Positions 1-6,530 of a stretch of DNA of 24,911 nt are shown here, one piece after another; positions within the stretch are counted from its first letter, which is position 1; the number at the start of each line of letters is the position of its first letter. The notes beneath the pieces were generated by a model. The model ran no database searches. It saw only the letters and a program-made list of their open reading frames with translations, and had not been told where the DNA came from. Made by a program: the position numbers and the translations under genes. The stretch is from UBA11710 sp049287025 (GTDB taxonomy: Bacteria > Patescibacteriota > Patescibacteriia > Magasanikbacterales > UBA922): contig JBAQFA010000028.1 of assembly GCA_049287025.1 (NCBI GenBank), positions 1 to 24,911 of the forward strand, given 5' to 3'.

Positions 1-381
1 GATATAAACCGCGTGATATTTTTATTAGCTGGCGATAAAGAAAAAATTAAACCTTCCCGACTCCACAAAGCTTATATAAATAAAAAACGTTTGGATCTTT
101 TGCGCCAGATTGATAATATTGTCAATAAACATATTTTTAATAATCCAATTTGTAATCATATCTGGCAAATGCCTGTAATTCTTGTTCCATTTGGTTATGA
201 TAAAAAAGAATCCATTGTTTTGCGTCCAGTTGAATCTGAAGAAGCCATGACAGTATCTTTTGCCGAATTACCAAAAACCATTTTAAAAAATATTATTGAT
301 GAAATAAAAAAACTGAATAAAGTTGATTATATTTTTTATGATATTACTAACAAGCCACCGGGGACTATAGAATGGGAATAG
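1..381 (+). CDS. guaA: GMP synthase (glutamine-hydrolysing), C-terminal part; 5' end outside window
   Basis: The frame is open from base 1 (GAT ATA AAC CGC), so the gene begins before the window; the GTG at 13 is an internal valine codon, not a start. About 126 residues are visible. They match the C-terminal dimerisation domain of GuaA, which amidates XMP to GMP in purine synthesis. The diagnostic segments are ESIVLRPVESEEAMT near the middle and the terminal YDITNKPPGTIEWE, which closely follows the invariant C-terminus of the family (KPPxTIEWE). The N-terminal amidotransferase and ATP-pyrophosphatase domains lie outside the window. The gene converges on the dus gene and shares a terminator with it. 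The family assignment is very secure. Confidence 0.96.
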   Translation, partial: DINRVIFLLAGDKEKIKPSRLHKAYINKKRLDLLRQIDNIVNKHIFNNPICNHIWQMPVILVPFGYDKKESIVLRPVESEEAMTVSFAELPKTILKNIIDEIKKLNKVDYIFYDITNKPPGTIEWE

Positions 382-416
382 GAAAATAATTATAAATTAT
401 AAATTTAAAATTATAA

Positions 417-440
417 AAAATCCACCATACGGTGGATTTT
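417..440. terminator. Bidirectional intrinsic terminator between guaA and dus
   Basis: A perfect 10-bp inverted repeat (AAAATCCACC / GGTGGATTTT) has a 4-base loop ATAC. T-rich sequence follows on the plus strand and an A run precedes it, giving a U tract on either strand. It lies between two convergent genes and can end both transcripts. Confidence 0.85.
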
Positions 441-464
441 ATTTTGTTAAATTTTTGTACAATT

Positions 465-1457
465 TTAGTTTAATTTATGTAAAATTTCTTGCAATTCACC
501 CAACGTACTCACCTTCACCAACTGCATTCTCAATTCTTTTGATCCAGGAATATTTTTAAAATAACAAAGTAAGTGTTTTCTAAATGTTGTCATACTTTTT
601 TCTCCATAATGTGCCAAATGCAATTCCGCATGTCGCAATACAACATCTTTCACCATCTGTATATCTGGATTATCCGGATATCTGGATAGTAACCAGGGAT
701 TTCCCAACGCCCCCCGCCCTATCATCACTCCATCTGCGCCAGTAATTTCCAAACATCTTTTAATGTCTTCGCTTGAATTGATATCACCATTCGCAATCAC
801 CGGAATTTTGACCAACTTTTTTACTTCGCCAATTCGTTCCCAATTTGCTGTACCAGAATAGCCTTGTTTTTTAGTTCGACCATGAATAGAAATCGCATCT
901 ACTCCAGCTTGTTCTAACTTTTGCGCAAATTCCAAAATTTCATCATCTTTTGTCCAGCCGAGTCTGGTTTTAACACTCACTGGAACACCTAAATTGGCAC
1001 TTTTAAGAGCTTTTACAATCTCTACCGCTCTATCATGATCTTTCATTAGAGACGCCCCAGAATTTGATTTTCCCGCGATTTTTGGCACTGGACAACCCAT
1101 GTTAATGTCAATTCCAAATAGTTCATTCCGATCCGCCGATGAGGCGGGGAGGAATCTTTCCTTAATAATAACAGCTGCTCTGGTTATAACTTCTGAATTA
1201 TTGCCAAACAACTGCCAAACGATTGGTGGTTCAATCTCATCAAACTCACACATTCGCAAAGTCTTTTCATTTCCCCTAACTATTGCTTCGGCTGAAACCA
1301 TCTCACGAAAAACGACGAAATTAGCACTTTTTCCTTTTTCCTCTCCCCTTTCTACTTCTCTACAAACACGACAAAAAGGACTATCTGTCATGTCGGCCAT
1401 AGGAGCGAGTGCGAGTATAGGTTGTTTATTTACTTTATCAAACCAAGACATAAACAA
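465..1457 (-). CDS. dus: tRNA-dihydrouridine synthase (DusB-like)
   Basis: This FMN-dependent enzyme reduces uridines in the tRNA D-loop. The 330-residue length is normal for the family. Visible motifs are the N-terminal ALAPMADMTDSPFC, the catalytic-cysteine segment MGCPVPKIAGKSNSGASLM (Cys122), the flavin-binding VSVKTRLGW, ISIHGRTKKQGYSG, and the phosphate-binding VIANGDINS and GVMIGRGALGNPWL. Residues about 105-113 form an extra stretch (ASSADRNEL) between RFLP and FGIDINMGC. In other Dus proteins those two pieces are nearly adjacent, and the extra bases coincide with a GC-rich palindrome (1125-1155), so this looks like an in-frame repeat insertion. An internal ATG two codons downstream (M3) is an alternative start. 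The gene diverges from the HAD gene. Confidence 0.95.
   Translation of the reverse strand: MFMSWFDKVNKQPILALAPMADMTDSPFCRVCREVERGEEKGKSANFVVFREMVSAEAIVRGNEKTLRMCEFDEIEPPIVWQLFGNNSEVITRAAVIIKERFLPASSADRNELFGIDINMGCPVPKIAGKSNSGASLMKDHDRAVEIVKALKSANLGVPVSVKTRLGWTKDDEILEFAQKLEQAGVDAISIHGRTKKQGYSGTANWERIGEVKKLVKIPVIANGDINSSEDIKRCLEITGADGVMIGRGALGNPWLLSRYPDNPDIQMVKDVVLRHAELHLAHYGEKSMTTFRKHLLCYFKNIPGSKELRMQLVKVSTLGELQEILHKLN
1125..1155. repeat. GC-rich palindrome inserted in frame in dus
   Basis: Arms ATTCC/GGAAT (1125-1129, 1151-1155) and TCCGCC/GGCGGG (1132-1137, 1143-1148, one wobble pair) are separated by a GA/GA internal mismatch, with loop GATGA. It is far more GC-rich than its surroundings. 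In the dus frame it encodes roughly LPASSADRN, residues absent from typical Dus proteins. Confidence 0.7.
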
Positions 1458-1502
1458 AGTATTGTTATTTTAGGTAAAATATAATAAAATACATGTGAAA
1501 GC

Positions 1503-1531
1503 ATTATATCACAACTTAATAAAAATATTAA
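1503..1531 (-). promoter_or_regulatory. Putative promoter of dus
   Basis: On the minus strand a perfect -10 TATAAT (1503-1508) lies 17 bp from a weak -35 TTAATA (1526-1531). The start codon is about 40 bp downstream. The -10 overlaps one arm of the dyad at 1504-1546. Confidence 0.45.
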
Positions 1532-1546
1532 CAAGTTATGATATAA
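1504..1546. other. 14-bp dyad in the divergent dus / HAD spacer
   Basis: TTATATCA (1504-1511) pairs with TGATATAA (1539-1546). After one mismatch AACTT (1513-1517) pairs with AAGTT (1533-1537), leaving a 15-base AT-rich centre. It could be a regulator-binding site between divergent genes or a transcript hairpin; the sequence does not decide which. Confidence 0.45.
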
Positions 1547-1574
1547 ATTGTTAGGTGAAATATTTTTACCCCAT

Positions 1575-1580
1575 AAGGAA
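1575..1580 (+). promoter_or_regulatory. Shine-Dalgarno-like site of the HAD gene
   Basis: AAGGAA lies 9 bases before a TTG at 1590 and 15 bases before the ATG at 1596. It is the only clear SD-like motif I noticed near a start codon in this window. Its spacing favours the TTG, while codon preference favours the ATG. Confidence 0.4.
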
Positions 1581-1595
1581 TAATTACTTTTGATT

Positions 1596-2234
1596 ATGAA
1601 CAATGACACCATCATTTTCGATGTAGACGGAACTCTTTGGAACGCGTGTCCAGCAAGTGCTAAAGGCTGGAATATTGGTTTGGCAAAACTCGGTATTGAT
1701 AAAAAAATTACTCCTAATCAGATAGAAAGCGTTGCTGGAAATCCATACAATAAATGCGTTGAGATACTTTTGCCCGGACTTCAAAAACAACATCCAAATT
1801 TGCTGGACACGCTTAACGACTGTGAAATTGAAGTCGTCAAATCTGATGGTGGTACTTTTTATGATGGTGTCATTGACGGTATAAAAACACTCGCCAGCTC
1901 ACATAAAATTTTTTTGGTAAGTAACTGTCAGGATTGGTACATGAAACTTTTTCTTGAATTTTCAGGCTTGGAGCCATTGCTCGCTGGCTTTGACTGTCAT
2001 GGCATATCGAGTCTTTCAAAACATGAAATGCTTACGAAAATCAAAAGTAATCATTCCTTAAATAATCCAGTGTATGTTGGTGATACAGAGGGTGATGAAA
2101 CTGCAGCAAACTTGGCTGGTATGGATTTCATACATGTTTCGTATGGCTTTGGTTCTCTTGCTAATGAAGCTTTAAACTTTGATTCGTTTGCTGGTCTTCT
2201 GGATTATTTTGAGGGGCAAAAATACACCACTTAA
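1596..2234 (+). CDS. HAD-superfamily hydrolase (phosphoglycolate-phosphatase-like)
   Basis: This cytoplasmic phosphatase-type protein has about 212 residues. HAD motif I is IIFDVDGTLW at residues 6-15 (nucleophile Asp9, acid/base Asp11). Motif II is FLVSNC near residue 110. Motif III/IV ends with VYVGDTEGDETAANLAGM near residue 160, giving the Mg2+-binding aspartates. The helical cap lies between motifs I and II, as in the phosphoglycolate phosphatase / PpaX group. The substrate cannot be read from sequence. I chose the ATG at 1596 because motif I then begins at the usual distance from the N-terminus. A TTG at 1590 in the same frame is better spaced from AAGGAA and would add two residues. The gene stands alone, diverging from dus, and is followed by a weak terminator-like hairpin. 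Confidence 0.88.
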   Translation: MNNDTIIFDVDGTLWNACPASAKGWNIGLAKLGIDKKITPNQIESVAGNPYNKCVEILLPGLQKQHPNLLDTLNDCEIEVVKSDGGTFYDGVIDGIKTLASSHKIFLVSNCQDWYMKLFLEFSGLEPLLAGFDCHGISSLSKHEMLTKIKSNHSLNNPVYVGDTEGDETAANLAGMDFIHVSYGFGSLANEALNFDSFAGLLDYFEGQKYTT

Positions 2235-2376
2235 CAAGGTATGTGAGATTCGTTCATTCCTCCACGCTCCATTCACTCTCCCAAATTCGACAAGTGTACA
2301 CTTTCAGCGTATTCTACATCTGTCCACCTTTTCATATACTCTAACATCAATGAAAATAAAATTATAACTATAAATT

Positions 2377-2408
2377 AAAACACCATTCACCTGATGTTTT
2401 TTGTTTTT
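2377..2408 (+). terminator. Weak terminator-like hairpin after the HAD gene
   Basis: AAAACA (2377-2382) pairs with TGTTTT (2395-2400), followed by TTGTTTTT. The stem is short and AT-rich, so support is modest. The rest of the 2235-2476 spacer holds no gene I can support, only a 12-bp palindrome AAGTGTACACTT at 2292-2303. Confidence 0.3.
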
Positions 2409-2439
2409 AAAAGGCAAAAATAAGAGTGAATATCCACTA

Positions 2440-2468
2440 TAGAAACACTTATTTTTTTGTGCTATAAT
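2440..2468 (+). promoter_or_regulatory. Promoter of the secreted murein-active protein, nearly leaderless
   Basis: A perfect -10 TATAAT (2463-2468) lies 17 bp after a 4/6 -35 TAGAAA (2440-2445). The expected transcription start is near 2475, while the ATG is at 2477. The mRNA would therefore have at most a base or two of 5' leader. Confidence 0.6.
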
Positions 2469-2476
2469 ACTGTCAT

Positions 2477-4834
2477 ATGATTAAAACCAAAAAACGGTCT
2501 ATAATTTTTGTGTTAATTGGAAGTTTATTAGCCATATCCCCTCTTTTTGTTTTTGAAAAATCAAACTATCTAGCTTTTGCCCAGCAAGCTGATACGGCTG
2601 ACGAATTTAATGCTAATTACTTAATTTCTGATGACGAAATGGAAGATTATGATTGTATGGGACGAAGTGATATCCAAGCTTTTTTGGATGATTATGAATC
2701 CTTTTTAGCAACTTTTAGAACCGAAGACAAAGATGGCACTACTCGGCTAGCTTCGGATATTATTTATCGTGCGGCTCAGGAATATAAAATCAACCCCAAA
2801 TATATTTTAGTAAAATTACAAAAAGAACAAAGTTTAATTACCAATCAAAATCCAACTGATAAACAATTGGATGGTGCAACTGGTTATGGTATTACTGATG
2901 GCTGTGGCTGGAGTTGCGATAGTTATTTGCGTAACAAAGGCTTTGGCAAGCAAGTCGATAGCGCGGCTGGGATTATTCGTTGGTATTATGACAATGTGGA
3001 CAAAGAACTCTGGATAAAACGCAAAGGCCAGTCAGTCATTATTGATGGACAACTAGTTATACCACAAAATTATGCCACAGCTTTTCTCTATACCTACACC
3101 CCCCATCTCACTGGCAATAAAAATTTTTGGAATTTGTGGAATAAATGGTTTGGACAAGTCTTTCCTGATGGAACATTAGCCCGCGGTTTTACTGACCCTA
3201 CGGTTTATCTTATTCAAAACAGTGAAAAGCGAGCCATAAAAAGTATGGCTGTACTTATGAGTCGCTTTGATCCAAAAATGATTGTCAAAATTCCTGATTC
3301 AGAATTAAATAATATTCCAAATGGTAAAGATATTTCTCTACCAAATTATTCTATTCTTAAACAAGGTATAAAATATTATTTAGTTGATTTTGACACGATT
3401 AGACCATTCGAAAGTTATGAAGTGGTAAAACAACTTGGTTATAACCCTGGCGAAATAGTTGAAGTACAGAGTGATGATCTAGAAGGTTATCATATTGGCA
3501 AAACGATTGAACTAGACAATACCAATCCTTTCGGACGACTCGTAAGAATAAATGAAAATAAAAAATTATATTATATAAAAGATAACATTATCCATCCGAT
3601 TACTGATGAAAAAATTGCCAAAATAAATTTCCCCAATATTACTGAAGAAAAAATCAACATGGTAGACATTCAGAACTACGAAATTGGAGAAATGTTAAAA
3701 TATAAAGATGGGACTCTCTTGGGTATTACTGGTTCAAATAAAATTTATGTTATAGAAAATGGTAAAAAACGCCACATTGCTAGTGAAGAAGTTTACAATG
3801 CCTATGGTTATAATTGGAATAACATTGTCTGGACTGATGAATTCACTGGCATTAATCACCCCACTGCCCAACCAATTTATTTACCAACTAGATTAGCCGA
3901 TGCCACCAAAAATAATGTTCAAACAGTATCTACTAAAACTAACAGTACAACACCAACGACAACCAAAACCGAACCAACTTCAACACAAAATAGTAGCGGA
4001 GAAACTCCTGTAATTGAAGAAAATGGCAAAATGTATACTATTTCAGAAGACCAAACTGTTTACACTGGACCAACTTTTGATACTAATATTAATACTTATT
4101 TAGTGGCTGATTATAATACTGGAGAAATTTTGGCAGGAAAAAATATTGATGTTGTCAGACCAGCCGCTTCTTTTACCAAAGCTCTAAGTGCCTATCGCCT
4201 AATGATTGAAGGTCTTAATCTAAATAAAACCACCACTTATAATGCCAAAAAACACAAAGCTATTTATCATCAATTTAGAATTGCTGAGGGAGAAAAAATT
4301 CTTAACGAACATTTGCTCTATGCTCTACTAGTTTCTTCTTTAAATACCCCAGCTAGAATGCTTATAAGTAATGTAGAAGATAATGAACCTCTTTTTATAA
4401 AACGAATGAATGAACAAATTAAAGATTGGATTTTATCAAAATCAAAATTTGTTGATGCTGATGGTTACGATTTGGGTAATATCACTACAGCTAGAGAATA
4501 TTTAACAATTTTTACTAATACAGAAAAAAATCGCGATCTCAGAAAAGTCCTGAGCATGAAAGATTATGAATATGATGAGATATTGGATCTAGATGGCAAA
4601 CCTCATCATTTTGATTATAATACTAATGAATTAATGAACACTTTGGGATTACCTTTCAAAGTGATTGCTAGCAAAACTGCCTATCTAAATGAAGCTGGCG
4701 CTGGTTTGACAATGATTATTGAACGACCAGATGACGAACGTCAGTTTGTTATTATTACTATGGGTAATCCAGATTATAATAATCGTTTTTCCGAACCAAA
4801 AAAACTCGTCACCTGGGCAATAAATAATTTTTAA
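2477..4834 (+). CDS. Secreted protein: lytic-transglycosylase-like region, repeats, D,D-peptidase (S11)-like region
   Basis: This 785-residue exported cell-wall protein starts with basic residues and a hydrophobic segment (about 9-30), a signal peptide or anchor. Residues about 50-230 resemble a lysozyme/transglycosylase-like domain, with VKLQKEQSLIT (Glu117 a candidate acid), TGYGITDGCGWSCD and the closing FWNLWNKWFGQ. Residues about 235-475 contain two or more degenerate units of the type VYLIxNxxKRxI, probably wall-binding. A Ser/Thr/Pro-rich linker (about 475-515) leads to a C-terminal serine-peptidase region of the penicillin-binding fold: SxxK at Ser565-Lys568, SxN at Ser621-Asn623 and KTA at 733-735 (KTG in classical S11 D-Ala-D-Ala carboxypeptidases). 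Domain identities follow from known families; the combined role, cutting glycan and peptide in peptidoglycan remodelling, is inference. It has its own promoter and no SD. Confidence 0.8.
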   Translation: MIKTKKRSIIFVLIGSLLAISPLFVFEKSNYLAFAQQADTADEFNANYLISDDEMEDYDCMGRSDIQAFLDDYESFLATFRTEDKDGTTRLASDIIYRAAQEYKINPKYILVKLQKEQSLITNQNPTDKQLDGATGYGITDGCGWSCDSYLRNKGFGKQVDSAAGIIRWYYDNVDKELWIKRKGQSVIIDGQLVIPQNYATAFLYTYTPHLTGNKNFWNLWNKWFGQVFPDGTLARGFTDPTVYLIQNSEKRAIKSMAVLMSRFDPKMIVKIPDSELNNIPNGKDISLPNYSILKQGIKYYLVDFDTIRPFESYEVVKQLGYNPGEIVEVQSDDLEGYHIGKTIELDNTNPFGRLVRINENKKLYYIKDNIIHPITDEKIAKINFPNITEEKINMVDIQNYEIGEMLKYKDGTLLGITGSNKIYVIENGKKRHIASEEVYNAYGYNWNNIVWTDEFTGINHPTAQPIYLPTRLADATKNNVQTVSTKTNSTTPTTTKTEPTSTQNSSGETPVIEENGKMYTISEDQTVYTGPTFDTNINTYLVADYNTGEILAGKNIDVVRPAASFTKALSAYRLMIEGLNLNKTTTYNAKKHKAIYHQFRIAEGEKILNEHLLYALLVSSLNTPARMLISNVEDNEPLFIKRMNEQIKDWILSKSKFVDADGYDLGNITTAREYLTIFTNTEKNRDLRKVLSMKDYEYDEILDLDGKPHHFDYNTNELMNTLGLPFKVIASKTAYLNEAGAGLTMIIERPDDERQFVIITMGNPDYNNRFSEPKKLVTWAINNF

Positions 4835-4838
4835 TTTT

Positions 4839-4866
4839 ATTCCTTATTCTTTAATCCTTATTTTTT
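4839..4866. repeat. CCTTATT word repeat before the MEMO-like gene
   Basis: Imperfect copies of the word TCCTTATT/TCTTTAA fill the 38-bp gap. The reverse complement resembles the AAGGAATAA words at 19466-19498. Confidence 0.45.
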
Positions 4867-4872
4867 AATAAT

Positions 4873-5664
4873 ATGTCTCTAGTATTTACTGCCATTGTTC
4901 CTCACCCACCTTTGCTTATTCCGGGCATTGGTAAAGGAGAAATTGCTAAAGTAGAAAAAACCAAACTCGCTCTAGAACAATTAGAACAAGATTTATATTT
5001 GGCCAAACCAGAAGTGATAATGATTATTTCACCTCATGGTAGTTTTTTCAAAGATGCTTTTTGTATCAATGCTAATGTAAATTTTAAATCTGATTTTGGT
5101 CAATTTGGTGACATGGAAACTATCATGACCTGGAAAGGCGCAGATTTTTTGGCAGCACAAATTAGTCACACTCTTAGTGAAAAATCTGTTCCTATACAAA
5201 TGGTTAGTAATGAAAAATTAGACCATGGCACTAGTGTGCCCTTATTTTACTTGACTCAACATTTGCCAGATATAAAAATTTTGCCAATTGGTTATTCTAT
5301 GCTTGATAACAAAGCTCATTTAAATTTTGGTGAACTTTTGAAAGAAGCTATCATGGAAAGTGGCAAACGCGTAGCTGTTATTGCTTCTGGAGATCTATCA
5401 CATGGCCTGACTACCGATGCTCCAGCTGGACTGAGTAAAGTCGGCAAAGAATTTGATGAAAAAATTATTGAATTATTACAAACTAGGAATACGGTTGGTT
5501 ATGCTGGTCTAGAAGATAAATTTGTAGAAGAAGCTAGCCAATGTGGTTATCGATCATTTTTAATTCTATTGGGAATTTTGAAAAACATGGATTATAGTTT
5601 TAAAAATTATTCTTATGAAGGACCATTTGGGGTGGGTTATTTGGTAGGAAATTTTATTTTTTGA
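4873..5664 (+). CDS. LigB / MEMO-like protein (class III extradiol dioxygenase fold; AmmeMemoRadiSam system protein B type)
   Basis: The 263 residues begin VFTAIVPHPPLLIPGIG, the signature start of the LigB/AmmeMemoRadiSam-B group, with His11. Further conserved histidine segments are IISPHG near residue 55, LDHGTSVPL near residue 118 and ASGDLSHGL near residue 175. These residues line the metal site in class III extradiol dioxygenases; whether this member is an enzyme is unknown, since MEMO-type relatives have lost or changed dioxygenase activity. The AMMECR1 and radical SAM partners that often accompany it are not nearby. The start is the ATG at 4873, preceded only by AT-rich sequence. The stop codon TGA (5662-5664) ends two bases before the left inverted repeat of the GxxExxY cassette, so that element lies directly against this gene. 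Confidence 0.82.
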   Translation: MSLVFTAIVPHPPLLIPGIGKGEIAKVEKTKLALEQLEQDLYLAKPEVIMIISPHGSFFKDAFCINANVNFKSDFGQFGDMETIMTWKGADFLAAQISHTLSEKSVPIQMVSNEKLDHGTSVPLFYLTQHLPDIKILPIGYSMLDNKAHLNFGELLKEAIMESGKRVAVIASGDLSHGLTTDAPAGLSKVGKEFDEKIIELLQTRNTVGYAGLEDKFVEEASQCGYRSFLILLGILKNMDYSFKNYSYEGPFGVGYLVGNFIF

Positions 5665-5665
5665 T

Positions 5666-5699
5666 ACGTACTAATTACGAAACCTACAAATTTGCAAAT
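5666..5699 (+). repeat. Left terminal inverted repeat of the GxxExxY cassette
   Basis: 34 bases beginning ACGTACTAATTACGAAAC; the inverted partner is at 6120-6153 with three mismatches. Confidence 0.8.
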
Positions 5700-6127
5700 A
5701 TGACGTATAGAAAAGAATTAATTTATCCGGAATTTAGTTATGAAATAAATGGTGTATTATTTGATACATATAATGAAATCGGCGGTTCTCACCCGGAAAG
5801 AACGATACAAAAAGCAGTGGCCGTGATGCTAAATAAAAAAAATTAAAATTTAAAGAACAATTTTATATACCAGTAAAAATAGAGAATAAAATTGTAGGTA
5901 AATATTTTCTAGATTTTTTAGTAAAAAACCTAACTAACGAAATTATTGTGTTAGAGCTCAAACGTGGCAGATATATACCAAAAAATCTTTATACCCAAAT
6001 GGAGCAATATTTAAAGGCTATCAATTTACCACTGGCAATTGTCGGATGCTTCGCACACGATTGCGTCGTTATAAAAAGAATTATTAATTTTGAACACCCA
6101 GTAGTCAAAACATTACACAATTTGTAA
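5700..6127 (+). pseudogene. GxxExxY protein (PD-(D/E)XK nuclease superfamily), frameshifted at an A8 run
   Basis: The first frame runs from ATG 5700 to TAA 5844-5846 (MTYRKELIYPEF to LNKKN). The protein continues at once in the -1 frame from KFKEQFYIPV to the stop at 6125-6127. Joined, they give about 142 residues, close to the usual 125 or so of GxxExxY proteins. The nuclease-type core is in the second part: Asp in GKYFLDFLV and the ELK of IVLELKRG. The name-giving motif is degenerate: GGSHPERTI has Ser for the second Gly and Ile for Tyr, with only Glu kept. The break falls in eight adenines (5835-5842), so it may be a one-base deletion, an assembly error, or a site of ribosomal or transcriptional slippage (A AAA AAT). 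I call it a pseudogene, with recoding as the alternative. Confidence 0.7.
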
Positions 6128-6153
6128 ATTAGTAAGTTTCGTAATTAGTACGT
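6120..6153 (-). repeat. Right terminal inverted repeat of the GxxExxY cassette
   Basis: Reverse complement of 5666-5699 with three mismatches. It contains the stop codon of the GxxExxY frame and ends 7 bases before the next ATG. Confidence 0.8.
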
Positions 6154-6160
6154 AAATATT

Positions 6161-6415
6161 ATGGAAGACATATCAAATCTACTAAAAACTAAAATTCAAC
6201 CTAAAACCAATAAAAATATCCACTCGGAAATTCACTACTGGGCCGATGTTATTTCTTCGGCTTTTGGTGAAAAAAAAATGTTTGGTATGTATTTGGGTGT
6301 AATAAAAAGAATTGGCGTGGATCGTGCCCGTCAAATTTTTGCGGAAATTCAAGAATCAAAAATTGATAATCCAGGAAAACTCTTTGTTTGGAAAAGTAAA
6401 CAAGGAAACAAGTAA
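6161..6415 (+). CDS. Small conserved-looking protein of unknown function
   Basis: I do not recognise this 84-residue soluble protein. It is predicted mostly helical and basic. A coherent C-terminal block, MFGMYLGVIKRIGVDRARQI followed by FAEIQES and NPGKLFVWKSK, looks like a genuine folded helical domain. There is no signal peptide, membrane segment or cysteine pair. The ATG at 6161 follows the right inverted repeat of the GxxExxY cassette by 7 bases, without an SD motif. If the cassette is an insertion, this gene once followed the MEMO-like gene directly. Coding is supported by codon pattern and by the lack of a competing frame. Confidence 0.65.
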   Translation: MEDISNLLKTKIQPKTNKNIHSEIHYWADVISSAFGEKKMFGMYLGVIKRIGVDRARQIFAEIQESKIDNPGKLFVWKSKQGNK

Positions 6416-6436
6416 AAGATGCCAATATACAAATTT

Positions 6437-6530
6437 TACTAATGATACTAATAATAAAATTGATAAAGATATTTGTGTAGCATTAGTATAATTCGTATGA
6501 ATTAGTATATTAGCATCGCATTAATTTAGT
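6437..6530. repeat. ATTAGTA / ATTAGCAT / ATTCGTA word repeats before def
   Basis: The spacer is built largely from variants of one word, in both orientations: TACTAAT, TACTAATA, CATTAGTATA, ATTCGTATG, ATTAGTATA, TTAGCAT, GCATTAA and TTAGTATG. The string TTAGTATAATTCGTATG resembles the inner part of the right cassette repeat (TTAGTAAGTTTCGTAATTAG). A TATAAT at 6487-6492 could also be a -10 for def, but its best -35 (TTGATA, 6460-6465) is spaced too far at 21 bp. Confidence 0.5.

Larger units (their letters stand above)
5666..6153 (+). mobile_element. Putative 488-bp cassette with 34-bp terminal inverted repeats around a GxxExxY gene
   Basis: The left end (5666-5699) and right end (6120-6153) are inverted copies matching at 31 of 34 positions. 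The outer 18 bases, ACGTACTAATTACGAAAC, are identical. The only gene inside is the frameshifted GxxExxY gene: its ATG overlaps the last base region of the left repeat and its stop lies in the right repeat. I see no convincing target-site duplication and no transposase, so if mobile it would be moved in trans. The ends also resemble the local ATTAGTA word repeats, so a non-mobile origin is possible. Confidence 0.45.

Noticed and set aside
1099..1473. Open frame on the plus strand opposite the 5' half of dus
   Set aside because: The minus strand encodes a well-conserved Dus protein with all motifs; the plus frame has no recognisable domain or initiation context.
2179..2367. 62-codon plus-strand frame overlapping the HAD gene end
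   Set aside because: It starts inside the HAD motif-bearing frame and continues into AT-rich spacer with no domain or conserved pattern.
5661..5846. GxxExxY frame starting at 5661 (TTG) inside the MEMO-like gene end
   Set aside because: The family match begins near the ATG at 5700; upstream codons are the inverted repeat.
5844..6127. UAA or UGA readthrough or recoding as the general explanation for broken frames
   Set aside because: UAA and UGA act as normal stops in many genes here; the GxxExxY continuation is in another frame, so it needs a shift, not readthrough.
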